Below the pieces are notes generated by a model that was given only the letters and a program-made list of their open reading frames with translations, was not told the DNA's origin and searched no databases. 64,000 bases of DNA, from NCBI RefSeq assembly GCF_023017105.1, contig NZ_JALKEV010000017.1, forward strand, positions 53,109 to 117,108. The letters are read 5' to 3'. A program made the position numbers and the translations under genes. This DNA is from Halalkalibacter sp. APA_J-10(15) (GTDB lineage: Bacteria > Bacillota > Bacilli > Bacillales > Bacillaceae_D). Of this stretch, positions 53,304-61,639 are shown one piece after another (within the stretch, counting starts at the first letter, position 1; each line of letters opens with the position of its first letter).

Positions 53304-54704
53304 ATGCCTTTAGTATCAATAAATGAACATAACATGTATTACGAATGGAGTGATAGTAATAGCAGGAGTCAGGAGATACTTTTGCTCATTCACGGACTGG
53401 CACTTGATTCCTCATGCTGGGGGCGCTTTAGCGAATTACTTGTGGCGGACTTTTCCGTTGTGCAGTACGATATTCGAGGGCATGGACAAAGTCATTTTGA
53501 GGAGGCGCCGATCACATGGGACGTTCTGTGTGAGGATTTAAATAAACTCCTTACAAAACTGGAGCTATCAGAAGTCCATATAGTCGCATTTGGTTATGGA
53601 ACACATTTAGCTGTGAAGTACGCCCGCGCGTATCCTGATCATGTCAAAGCCCTTTCACTCATGTCGCTTCCGTATATGTCAACAAATAATGCGCACTCCC
53701 ATTTAGCACGGCACGTATTTCCACATATGAAACAGACGATGGAAGCGGGGCATCCCCACTTTCTCCACCAGTACAAAGAACTGTTAAGAGGATATACGAC
53801 ACTTGGTCCAGAGAATACAGATCTCAGACGTTATTTCCAAGTATTGCTCGGCTACCCAGCAGGGCATTTTTCTAACGTGGTTGAGCTGACATCGAATTCA
53901 GCACTGCTTCTAGAACTTGCCGATGTATCGTGTCCGGTCCTTCTATTAACAGGCGAATTGAATATGACAAGTCCGAACTCATTTCTTAATGCAAGTTCCT
54001 TTCTATTGCAAAACAGCACACTAATAACCGTGCCCAATGCGTCGTTTCTTCTATTTCTAGAGCAACCTGAACTTGTAGCGGAATGGGTCAGGCTATTTGC
54101 AACACGGATAAGTGTTGATAACTTCTCCCGAAAAGAATCACAACAATTTATACAAATGGTATTTCAGCCAGAAGAGCAAATAGAATCGCGAAGAGTTCCC
54201 ATTCTTGATATTCATCTATTACACAGATTCCGTGTCGAGATTGATTCGATTCCCATTGAAACTGGATGGAATCAGCGTCATGCCAAGAGACTACTGACTT
54301 ATTTAGCCTTTCATCCGGTAACGACACGCGATATATTATGTGAAGAGCTTTTTCCCCACCTTGCTCAGGACAAAGCAAAAGCAAACTTGAAGGTGTGTCT
54401 TCATTATGTGGCAAAATTGCTACGGCATCCAATCGCATCTGTAAATGGATTATTGTCTCAGCAAGGAACCGTTTCAATCCAATACAAAATCAAATGTGAT
54501 TTAGTCGATTTTGTTGCCATTGTCCGTCAAGCATATCTCGAAAAAGACCCGACGATTCGATACGAGCTGTGCAAACAGTTACCAACCTTCATGCCCGAAA
54601 CGATATTAGTAGACAACTACGATAATTGGGCAGTGTCGTTACGCAATGAAATCGATGCGCAGTTAAGTCACTTGAATGAATGGATGGAAAAGCAATCATG
54701 TTGA
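53304..54704 (+). CDS. Alpha/beta-hydrolase pseudoenzyme fused to a winged-helix (SARP/BTAD-like) domain
   Basis: 466 residues. Residues 1 to about 270 follow the alpha/beta hydrolase fold (LLIHGLALDSSCWG, YDIRGHGQS), but the nucleophile elbow reads VAFGYGTH with G97 where Ser is expected, the acid position reads GELNMTSP, and the His position reads NASFLLFLEQPE. Residues about 300-420 (LHRFRVEIDSIPIETGWNQR, HAKRLLTYLAFHP, ARAN-like KAKANLKVCLHYVAKLLRHP) resemble the winged helix and start of the BTAD region of SARP-like activators. It is probably a ligand-sensing regulator. AGGAGG precedes the ATG. Confidence 0.75.
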   Translation: MPLVSINEHNMYYEWSDSNSRSQEILLLIHGLALDSSCWGRFSELLVADFSVVQYDIRGHGQSHFEEAPITWDVLCEDLNKLLTKLELSEVHIVAFGYGTHLAVKYARAYPDHVKALSLMSLPYMSTNNAHSHLARHVFPHMKQTMEAGHPHFLHQYKELLRGYTTLGPENTDLRRYFQVLLGYPAGHFSNVVELTSNSALLLELADVSCPVLLLTGELNMTSPNSFLNASSFLLQNSTLITVPNASFLLFLEQPELVAEWVRLFATRISVDNFSRKESQQFIQMVFQPEEQIESRRVPILDIHLLHRFRVEIDSIPIETGWNQRHAKRLLTYLAFHPVTTRDILCEELFPHLAQDKAKANLKVCLHYVAKLLRHPIASVNGLLSQQGTVSIQYKIKCDLVDFVAIVRQAYLEKDPTIRYELCKQLPTFMPETILVDNYDNWAVSLRNEIDAQLSHLNEWMEKQSC

Positions 54705-54956
54705 GGTGGTTTTGCATTAGTGGCGGTGGTAGAGCTTTTCGAGAATACCGTCGTCTTATATCTTGCAACACTCTATAAACACTGAACATGAAATTAATGT
54801 TTATAGTAGTTCTATTTTCCATAAAACAGGAAAGAAAGGATTTAGTATAATTGGAAAGCCGACAAAAGAGATTATTGCAATCTCATACCCAGCCCAATTG
54901 CAGAACAAGCAAAAGCTAAAAGTAAGCACACTTTATTTATCGTTTTCCTCCTATAA

Positions 54957-55026
54957 GTACTTACTTTTACGAAAGTACCTGTTTTAAAAGTGCGTACTTA
55001 CACATTTAAAAATCGTATTCTATACT
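54957..55026 (+). promoter_or_regulatory. Promoter and possible HxlR operator of the quinone-reductase gene
   Basis: GTACTTAC occurs at 54957-54964 and 54994-55001, with an inverted GAAAGTAC between (54971-54978). The second copy overlaps CTTACA, which lies 18 bp before TATACT (55021-55026). This layout suits control by the HxlR regulator encoded downstream. Confidence 0.5.
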
Positions 55027-55060
55027 CAAAGAGTAATAAACTTAAAGGAGGATATACTCT

Positions 55061-55621
55061 ATGAGAACACTTATTGTAGTCGCACACCCGAGCATAGAAA
55101 CATCTATCGTTAATAAGCAATGGATTAAGGAGCTGAAAAAATACCCTGAAGCATACACGGTACATGAATTGTATAAGCAATACCCGACAGAAAAGATTGA
55201 TGCAGAAAAAGAACGTCTGTTAATCGAATCACATGAAAATCTTGTTCTGCAATTTCCCATTCAATGGTTTAATAGTCCATCCCTTCTAAAAAAATGGCTT
55301 GATGAAGTTTTTGATTACGGATGGGCTTATGGATCCAATGGCGGGGATAAATTAAAGAATCGCAAAGTGGCATTAGCTGTTTCCGCAGGTATCAGGGCAA
55401 GTGACTATAGTGAAAATGGAAGATACGGACATACTTTGGAACAAATACTTATTCCGTTTGAAACCACTTTTTTTTATTGTCAGGCAGATTATCGTTCCAT
55501 TCATGCGTTTTACGGTGAAGAACAGAATCCTGGAGGAACAGAAGAAGAAGATTTAAAGCCAGTGGTCAATGAATTAGATCGCAACACAAAAGAGTATTTA
55601 GCGTTTTTGAATAATCTATAA
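55061..55621 (+). CDS. Flavodoxin-fold NAD(P)H dehydrogenase (quinone)
   Basis: 186 residues of the NQO/MdaB/YwrO family: N-terminal RTLIVVAHPSIETSIVNKQW, FMN/FAD-binding FPIQWFNSPSLLKKWLDEVF and C-terminal FYCQADYRSIHAFYGE. It reduces quinones or other electrophiles with two electrons, a detoxification role. The AAAGGAGG site lies just before the ATG. It faces a HxlR regulator, a pair commonly seen in Bacillus electrophile-stress modules. Confidence 0.85.
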   Translation: MRTLIVVAHPSIETSIVNKQWIKELKKYPEAYTVHELYKQYPTEKIDAEKERLLIESHENLVLQFPIQWFNSPSLLKKWLDEVFDYGWAYGSNGGDKLKNRKVALAVSAGIRASDYSENGRYGHTLEQILIPFETTFFYCQADYRSIHAFYGEEQNPGGTEEEDLKPVVNELDRNTKEYLAFLNNL

Positions 55622-55626
55622 ACACA

Positions 55627-55671
55627 AACCCGAAGGCAACTAGCGGGAAAAATCCTGCTTGCCCTCGGGTT
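55627..55671. terminator. Bidirectional terminator
   Basis: AACCCGA...TCGGGTT with inner GGCAA and GCGGG/CCTGC pairing, a long hairpin between two convergent genes. Confidence 0.75.
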
Positions 55672-55684
55672 ATTGAACTATCAT

Positions 55685-56041
55685 TTACTCATCTACGTTT
55701 TGATTCATTTCGCCCCAGTCACACATCATATTTAAAATGGGGAGAAGGGAGCGTCCTCGATCAGAAAGCGAATATTCTACTTTTGGAGGAATTTGCGGGT
55801 ATTCTTTACGCACCACTATACCGTCTGCTTCCATTTCTTTTAACATCACACTTAATGTCTTGAAAGAAATAGAACCTATGCTACGCTTTAGCTCATTAAA
55901 TCGCATCACCTTATTTTCTAGCAACCAATATAGAATAACCATCTTATATTTCCCACCTATAACAGATAGTGTATATCCAAAGCCAGTATCTTTTAAAGCA
56001 ATTCCTTTTGGCACGCAAGTTTCTTCCGGTTCATTATGCAT
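55685..56041 (-). CDS. HxlR-family transcription regulator
   Basis: 118 residues with the HxlR winged helix: VIGGKYKMVILYWLLENKVM, RFNELKRSIGSISFKTLSVM and the wing KEYPQIPPKVEYSLSDRG. A conserved N-terminal cysteine (ETCVPKG, C9) matches the thiol sensor of the YodB/CatR/HypR group. It probably represses the convergent quinone reductase gene until its Cys reacts with quinones or disulfide stress. Confidence 0.85.
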   Translation of the reverse strand: MHNEPEETCVPKGIALKDTGFGYTLSVIGGKYKMVILYWLLENKVMRFNELKRSIGSISFKTLSVMLKEMEADGIVVRKEYPQIPPKVEYSLSDRGRSLLPILNMMCDWGEMNQNVDE

Positions 56042-56623
56042 AGCATTACTCTCCTTAAATATTTATATTTTACCCTTTCTGAGGTCACTTCCACTGTCTC
56101 CTCTTTTCGATTCCTCACATTCGAAAACAAAGGGAATTGTGCGGATGTCAAATTCGAGACACTCTTAATACTATCATCTATCTCCTTTGATATGCCTGCT
56201 AATTGCTTGTATTTCTGATCAATGACCTCTTGTATAAATGATCCAACACCGCCAGATCATCCGCGTCGAACTTAATTGAAAATCATTGAGATGCTTCAGC
56301 AAATTTCTTTCTTTTGATTCACTCACTTTAACAAATTGAAAGCTTAGTGGCCTTGTATTTTAGCTAGATAAGAAAGACGACCACTAAAAAGTGATCGTCT
56401 CTAAATGGTTAACTATTATTAACTACATAGCAAGCAAATTAATTTTAAATGAAAGCTATTGTTTAACTACAGAATCTATGAATTAATTTCAGGTTATTCA
56501 TCCACTTCACAGCATAACCCACCATCTGTCACCGTCGTAATGGACCCAAAGGCACCGTGGGCAATTGCCTAAACTTTGGTATCATGACCACTATATTCTT
56601 CTGCACTAAGTAGGATGACTTTC
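56042..56623. other. Intergenic region with decayed coding DNA
   Basis: No intact gene. The minus strand around 56060-56230 is open for about 50 codons without a start (contains KQLAGISKEIDDSIKSVSN), and around 56480-56620 there is an interrupted frame with AIAHGAFGSITTVTDGG. Neither family is recognised. A perfect 11-bp hairpin AGACGACCACT/AGTGATCGTCT is at 56375-56400. Confidence 0.4.
56375..56400. terminator. Hairpin in the decayed region
   Basis: AGACGACCACT, AAAA loop, AGTGATCGTCT (one G-T pair). No strong T-run, so its use as a terminator is uncertain. Confidence 0.35.
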
Positions 56624-57223
56624 TTACGGGTGAATAGAACTGCCAGTAGGCCAAGTAGAGAGCGCTTGCTCAGCAACAGCCTCTAGCATGTCGCGACTAA
56701 AGCCAGCCTTCGCTTGAACAGCGATACCGTGGGTCATCGCCATCACGAATGCAGCTAACGCAGCGCAATTAGCGGTCTCCGGCAGATCTCCCTCCTGCTT
56801 TGCCTGCTCGAAGCAATCACGCAGCAATTCCTCTCCTTCCGAACGCGCATCGATCAGCGCACTTCGAATAGGTTCGGCATCGTCCGAGCCAGCCAAGGCG
56901 CCGTGAACACCAAGGCACCCCTTGCGATCCGGGTAACGAGTATGCAATTCAGCCGCGCTGTGGAGAATGTGTGCGGCCACCTCCCGCGAGGTTGTCAGCT
57001 CTAGCGCCGCTGGAAAGAAATCTAGGTAGTGCTCATAATAGCGCGCCAAAACTTGGCGGAACAACGCTTCCTTGTTGCCAAACGCCGAATAGAGAGCGGG
57101 TCGTTCGACACCTGTAGCCTGCGTAAGGTCAGTGTACGACACGCCCTCGTAGCCTTTACGCCAAAACACGCAAAGCGCAGCATCCAGTGCCTGATCCACA
57201 TCGAATTCGCGGTTACGTCCCAT
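56624..57223 (-). CDS. TetR/AcrR-family regulator, GC-rich and probably foreign
   Basis: 199 residues: HTH (GVSYTDLTQATGVERPALYSAF with GNKEALFRQVLARYYEHY) and a C-terminal ligand domain of the type common in Proteobacteria (GCLGVHGALAGSDDAEPIRS). Codons are rich in G and C (GCC, GCG, CGC, CTG), unlike all neighbours, pointing to recent transfer. AGGAAGAGGTGATC provides a Gram-positive-style ribosome site. No adjacent target gene came along. Confidence 0.8.
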   Translation of the reverse strand: MGRNREFDVDQALDAALCVFWRKGYEGVSYTDLTQATGVERPALYSAFGNKEALFRQVLARYYEHYLDFFPAALELTTSREVAAHILHSAAELHTRYPDRKGCLGVHGALAGSDDAEPIRSALIDARSEGEELLRDCFEQAKQEGDLPETANCAALAAFVMAMTHGIAVQAKAGFSRDMLEAVAEQALSTWPTGSSIHP

Positions 57224-57537
57224 TAGTTAGATCACCTCTTCCTTTTGTTACAGTCGATATTATAAACGTTCATGTCCCACTTTCTAACTATTCCGTTATC
57301 ATAACACACGTTACAGACCGCTTCCAGTCCACCAGTCAAGGACCAAATCAACGCACGATCGGCGAAATAGTAGGCCATCTCGATCTTACGTCACATATAT
57401 GCACCAGACACGCCCTGATAGTCACTCTTACCAGTGTGAGACATATCATCCCAAGTGACGCCCCTGAAATTGACCGATTGACACTGCACGCTAAATTCCC
57501 TTACCAGGCGAGGTCTCCCAGTGTTACGATCATAGAA
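57224..57537. other. GC-elevated leader region of the TetR gene
   Basis: This stretch shares the higher GC content of the TetR gene, so the transferred segment extends to about 57530. It includes an imperfect palindrome CACTCTTACCAGTGTGAG near 57424-57441, a possible operator. No gene is called; the plus-strand open frame here has no ribosome site. Confidence 0.4.
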
Positions 57538-57578
57538 AAGAGCATGTTTTGAAAAAAGATTGATCAAAACACGCTCTT
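57538..57578. terminator. Hairpin at the border of the foreign segment
   Basis: AAGAGCATGTTTTGA (57538-57552) pairs with TCAAAACACGCTCTT (57564-57578), one G-T pair. Confidence 0.65.
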
Positions 57579-57632
57579 AATATATTCAATTAAGTCATTC
57601 TTTTATAAAAATGTTTGATCATTTCTGTGCTC

Positions 57633-57670
57633 CTTATTTCATTAAAGCGCCCGATTGTTGTATATTCTTT
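57633..57670 (+). repeat. Array spacer repeat, hybrid or degenerate (copy 9)
   Basis: TTATTTCATTAAAGCGCCCG followed by ATTGTTGTATATTC: a short form in which one arm leads into the other. Confidence 0.5.
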
Positions 57671-57743
57671 TTTTATTGCATAGTATGGTTGTTCTACGCA
57701 GTAAATTGATCTGTTGTTTTTCAGTTTTCTTATTAAACATAAG

Positions 57744-60385
57744 GTAGCAATAGGTAAGCATTTGAAGTTATCTCCAGCTTTTCCCCTGCCCAACACGGAA
57801 CGTGATAGTTTCCCATCATTCCGCGTGCCATCTAATAATATGTACTGGATTATAAGTTCCTTGTTACTTCGATAGAATTGAGATCACATGATTGTTCTTA
57901 GATCGCATTTTTCACGATATGTGTTCAACTTCTTTAACATTGACTTTGTGATATTAAAGCCTTTTAAGCGTGAATGTATTGCCATTTCATCTGTTTGGTG
58001 TATTGCCATATGTATGTCTTTGTGCAGAATTCTAAGGTTTTTAAATGTGTCATCTCCACCTAGATGTATGGGGATGAAATGGTGACAGTGAACGTCACGA
58101 GCTTGTAGAAATACGCCTGTGATTTCACATTTCCCCATTTTCATACTGTATCGGCTAATACGATTATCCATATACTCAACACTTCGTGTTTGAATATTCG
58201 ATTCCAACAATAGCGCAATTTCTCTTTGGATATCTGAGCGTAATTGCTTGTGTATTCTCGTTCTTCCTTCAGATGTAAAAGGTGTTAAGCTCTGACTGAA
58301 ATTCATAGCATTTTTCGTTTTTACATCGGCTAACGGGAAGAGATAGACACTGGCTATTTTGAATGTCTTGGCTCCTAAACTGTAGAACTTCTTATAAGTT
58401 GGCGGAGCGTTTGTAGGATGTCCAAACTTACCGACAGATTTAAGGCGGTTATATATAAATGGACGCACATCGTAGGCAAGTCGTGAGAACTCATTGTAGA
58501 CGTGGGTGGCACGGTTGAAATAATTATGGATGCCTAAGACAAAACTGTTAAATAGTAAAGCGTTACGAGTAGTTGGCGAGGCATTTAATTTCCGAACGTG
58601 TTTCTTGAATGTTTCTTTAATTTTACGTTTTTTGTTTTCTTTTAAGCCTGTGTGCGCTACTCTCTTTTCCCCTTTTTTATTTGCACGGATAGTGAAACCA
58701 AGAAATTCAGAGTCTGTTTTTTTTAAGTTGATAACTTGAGATTTTTCTGGTGATATATCTAGTTTCAATCGCTGCTTCAAGTATAATTTTATGGCATGAT
58801 ACCATTTCTGTGCCGTTTTCCAATCACGGCATAAGACCTTAAAATCGTCTGCATAGCGGACGAGGTAACCCTCTTTTAAAGTCGTTCGCTTCTTGGCATA
58901 GAGCTCACCTTCACGGGATTTATAATCTTTGTGAAGGGGGAAGAACTCCCACTGTTCAGCTACCCAATGGTCCAAGTCATTAAGCACTACATTGGATAGT
59001 AAGGGTGATAACAAACCACCTTGAGGTGCGCCTTTTGTGGGAACTCCTTCTCCATCAATTTCAGCTTTTAGCATTTTAGATATACAGGCTAAAACCTGTC
59101 GGTCATTGATTCCTAGATTCCAAAGCTGTTTCATTAGTAGGGTGTGATTGATATTATCGAAAAATCCTTTAATATCAATGTCCACCACATAGTGGAGCTG
59201 AGCTTGATTAATAAGGAATTGTACTCTTGCCATAGCATGGTGTGTAGACCTTAACGGTCTAAAACCATAACTATGTTTGTAGAACCTTGCTTCCATGATT
59301 GGTTCAAGCACTTGTCTAAAGCATTGTTGAATAATTCTATCTATAATACATGGGATACCTAGCGGTCTCCACTTACCATTTTCTTTCTCAATCAATTTCC
59401 GTCGTACTTTCTTAGGGCGATAATTCTTTAACTTGTTTTGAATTTCATTAACGACTTCATTTTCTGATAGCTTTTTTAAGTCATTAATCGTTTTCTTGTC
59501 TGTTCCCGGTGTCTTTGACCCTTTATTTGACTTGATCGTTCGATACGCAAGCAGAATGTTTTTCCTAGAAGTAATGATGTCATATAGATGAGAAAATGAT
59601 TCCTTTCTAGACGACTTTTCATATAGTTCGGAAAACGTATCTGTCATATCGTAGTAGTCCCAATATCTTAGCGTTTGCACTGTGGCATCATCCTCTCTTA
59701 GATGATGTTCCCACATTCTTACCCGACTGGTGCAATTCACGTTAGGAAAATAATCATTCTATATTACTAGACTTGGGGCTGTTCCTCCACTTCCATTACA
59801 GAAGCTTCCTCAGTCATGCCCCTACCTTCGCAAGAGTAAATGCATTTCGGCTTCGCCTTATAGCAACCATCTAGGATAACAGTCCATGTATCGATGTTTC
59901 TTACTTCCCAAGTACCTTACAAAGTAGCTATCCATTCTAGAGGTAGGTGCTTCCTCTGAGCCTGTGAGCTTGATACCGCCGTTGTCCAGTATAATGTATT
60001 TCATAGGGGAGATTTTTACTCTACATCACTCACCTCTTCGTAAGAAGAGCCATAGGTTTCCTCTATGTTCTAACTTTAGACCCGTACCTTCGGAAGTTCG
60101 TCAGTTCTTTTCGATTAGAACTATTCTCACCATATCTAGTTTTTCAGCCATGCGGTCTATCTGTCAGCATACCCTTTTATAAAGATGGCTTTAGCTTTCA
60201 TTCAACCGAATCTACCTGTGCTTCGAACCTCATAAACTGTTATTTATAACGCACGCAGGAGTATTGATGGAATAGTTTCTGGAAACGTGGTTCCGTCATT
60301 CCTATTCTCCCTTGTAAAGTTAGAATTCATCTAGTGAATCCCCTGTATTTCGCGTTAGAAACGCTTATTACAGAACTTGTCACAC
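57744..60385 (-). mobile_element. Complete group II intron with reverse transcriptase
   Basis: Minus-strand element of about 2.64 kb. The 5' end at 60385 reads GTGTGACAAG (consensus GUGYG) and the 3' end ...TATTGCTAC ends in AY. Domain V is a hairpin at about 57792-57829 and domain VI follows. About 645 nt of 5' ribozyme RNA (domains I-IV) precede the reverse transcriptase gene. It is inserted inside the left arm of an array spacer repeat: rejoining its flanks gives TTATTAAACATAAGG, then CTCTCCGTTAGTTGA. The ribozyme class was not determined; it looks like a bacterial class with an HNH endonuclease. Confidence 0.85.
57884..59740 (-). CDS. Group II intron reverse transcriptase/maturase with HNH endonuclease
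   Basis: 618 residues: reverse transcriptase domain (about 50-370) with KWRPLGIP, GFRPLRS, GAPQGGLLSPLLSN and the catalytic YADD (296-299, VRYADDFKVL); maturase domain X (about 385-500); and a C-terminal HNH endonuclease (about 545-600) with CEITG, CHHFIPIHLGG and LRILHKDIH. All catalytic motifs are intact, so the intron may be mobile. It is encoded in domain IV of the intron. Confidence 0.95.
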   Translation of the reverse strand: MNCTSRVRMWEHHLREDDATVQTLRYWDYYDMTDTFSELYEKSSRKESFSHLYDIITSRKNILLAYRTIKSNKGSKTPGTDKKTINDLKKLSENEVVNEIQNKLKNYRPKKVRRKLIEKENGKWRPLGIPCIIDRIIQQCFRQVLEPIMEARFYKHSYGFRPLRSTHHAMARVQFLINQAQLHYVVDIDIKGFFDNINHTLLMKQLWNLGINDRQVLACISKMLKAEIDGEGVPTKGAPQGGLLSPLLSNVVLNDLDHWVAEQWEFFPLHKDYKSREGELYAKKRTTLKEGYLVRYADDFKVLCRDWKTAQKWYHAIKLYLKQRLKLDISPEKSQVINLKKTDSEFLGFTIRANKKGEKRVAHTGLKENKKRKIKETFKKHVRKLNASPTTRNALLFNSFVLGIHNYFNRATHVYNEFSRLAYDVRPFIYNRLKSVGKFGHPTNAPPTYKKFYSLGAKTFKIASVYLFPLADVKTKNAMNFSQSLTPFTSEGRTRIHKQLRSDIQREIALLLESNIQTRSVEYMDNRISRYSMKMGKCEITGVFLQARDVHCHHFIPIHLGGDDTFKNLRILHKDIHMAIHQTDEMAIHSRLKGFNITKSMLKKLNTYREKCDLRTIM

Positions 60386-60392
60386 CTCTCCG

Positions 60393-60656
60393 TTAGTTGA
60401 GGTCAATCAATGACACAATAATGTAAAACAATGTTAGTTCTACTAATAACAAAAGAATAAAATTTTTAACTGAATTAAACTTAATTTGTAAATAATAGAC
60501 AACTGACCATATTAAACTTACTACAAAAGGGAGAGCAAGTATAATCATATTCCCTTCAGGACCGAAAGCCATTAAACCTCATGTAAAGAATAAACTGTAT
60601 CCAATGGTTATAACTCCTATTAAAATATTAATAACGTGAATTGCTACCTTATTCAT
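60393..60656 (-). pseudogene. Small membrane protein with an in-frame TGA, next to the intron
   Basis: After GGGGGC, ATG 60656 opens a frame of 87 codons with two or three hydrophobic segments (VAIHVINILIGVITIGYSLF, NMIILALPFVVSLIWSVVYY, FILLLLVELTLFYIIVSLID). Codon 26 (60579-60581) is TGA in the context FFT-stop-GLMAFGPEG, where TGG (Trp) would restore it. The normal TAA (60393-60395) lies within the CGTTAGTT of the spacer repeat, eight bases before the intron 5' end. Confidence 0.65.
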
Positions 60657-60700
60657 CGAATGCCCCCTTATAATTTTATCAATAACATTCTCTTCACTGT

Positions 60701-60779
60701 TTTTCAAGTAACCTGCCAGTTAGCGCAATAAGGCAAGCGATGCCTTGTTAAAGCATCGCACCCCATTACTTTAATAAGG
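60701..60779 (+). repeat. Array spacer repeat (copy 10)
   Basis: Left arm AAGTAACCTGCCAGTTAGCG (60706-60725) then CAATAAGG; right arm AAGCATCGCACCCCATTACT (60751-60770) then TTAATAAGG. The core AAGGCAAGCGATGCCTT between the arms is a hairpin. Confidence 0.75.
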
Positions 60780-60784
60780 GATGT

Positions 60785-61255
60785 CTAAATTGTTCTATTT
60801 TCCTTTAATTCAAACTCTGGTTTAGTAACGTATTCCAAATAATTAATTTTTCCTTCAAAGTCCAAATAGGCATTAAATCTGGTACGAATTGCGGGTTCTG
60901 AAATCAAATCTAATACTTTCTCTCTTTTTACCCATCGAACTTCTGTTGTTTCCTCGGAAGTAGATAGTTCTCCTCCAATAGACTTACAAACATAATCTAA
61001 CATCAGTTTCGTTGGAACATCAGTTACACCATCGTGCCATTTATAAATTCCCGTATTAGAATAAACTCCAATTAAGTTTGTTATAGCTATACCACTTTCC
61101 TCTTTTATTTCTCTAATTAAAGCATCCATTAAGTTTTCCCCTACTTCCACTTGCCCTCCAGGGAAAACCCACCCTCCATGATGTGTTTTAACTAATAATA
61201 TATTTTCTTGTTCATCTTCTACGATACCGCCCACTGCAACTATATGTGTTGGCAT
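60785..61255 (-). CDS. NUDIX hydrolase
   Basis: 156 residues from ATG 61255: Nudix box GGQVEVGENLMDALIREI followed by KEESGI (GX5EX7REUXEEXGU complete), N-terminal THIVAVGGIVEDEQENILLV and later DVPTKLMLDYVCKSIGGEL. It hydrolyses a nucleoside diphosphate linked to another group; the substrate is unknown. A GGAGGT site lies rather far upstream of this ATG. The longer frame from TTG 61276 would overlap the ribosome site. It is a single-gene unit between spacer repeats 10 and 11. Confidence 0.85.
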   Translation of the reverse strand: MPTHIVAVGGIVEDEQENILLVKTHHGGWVFPGGQVEVGENLMDALIREIKEESGIAITNLIGVYSNTGIYKWHDGVTDVPTKLMLDYVCKSIGGELSTSEETTEVRWVKREKVLDLISEPAIRTRFNAYLDFEGKINYLEYVTKPEFELKENRTI

Positions 61256-61282
61256 TTTTATAATAATAACCTCCAATAAGTT

Positions 61283-61362
61283 TTATTCAATAAACCTGCT
61301 CAATAGTGGAACAAGGACTGTCATTCTCTATTCAAGGAAAGCACTCCGTTAGTTCATTGAAG
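61283..61362 (+). repeat. Array spacer repeat (copy 11)
   Basis: Left arm CAATAAACCTGCTCAATAGT (61288-61307) then GGAACAAGG; right arm GCACTCCGTTAGTTCATTGA (61341-61360). Confidence 0.7.
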
Positions 61363-61372
61363 CGTAGCCCTT

Positions 61373-61639
61373 ATGCAACAACTGCGCCCGATTATGGAAG
61401 GTCAGATGATGAAAATCGAAGAAGGGATGGCAACAAATAACAATGCCCATAAGTTTGCGGTGGTCCATCGCGGCATCGTTCAACATGGATTTGCGCAATT
61501 GCCGTGCTACTTTTCATTTCATATGATCATAATTTTGTTGGCCTTCATTTTTACATTTGAAGGTCCTTTTTTCGGGCAACTGCGCAAACGATCCGAAGTG
61601 TTAGCCGAAGGAAGTTCTGGAAGCAGCCATTGCATTTAA
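61373..61639 (+). other. Foreign-looking coding fragment, unidentified
   Basis: The plus strand is open for 88 codons (KIEEGMATNNNAHKFAVVHR ... FTFEGPFFGQLRKRSEVLAE) with a more GC-rich codon choice than its neighbours and one hydrophobic segment. There is no ribosome site. It overlaps the last ten codons of the nucleotidyltransferase gene, which appears to have gained its odd tail from this DNA. It is likely a piece of another gene inserted at the array junction. Confidence 0.3.

Noticed and set aside
54763-54987. Plus-strand 74-codon open frame
   Set aside because: No ribosome site and no family; the region is better read as the promoter/operator area of the quinone reductase gene.
57187-57552. 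Plus-strand 121-codon open frame opposite the TetR leader
   Set aside because: No ribosome site and amino-acid composition typical of an antisense shadow; the foreign GC content explains its length.
57744-60385. Class C attC-targeting group II intron
   Set aside because: The maturase has a C-terminal HNH endonuclease and is 618 residues long, whereas class C proteins are about 420 residues without that domain.
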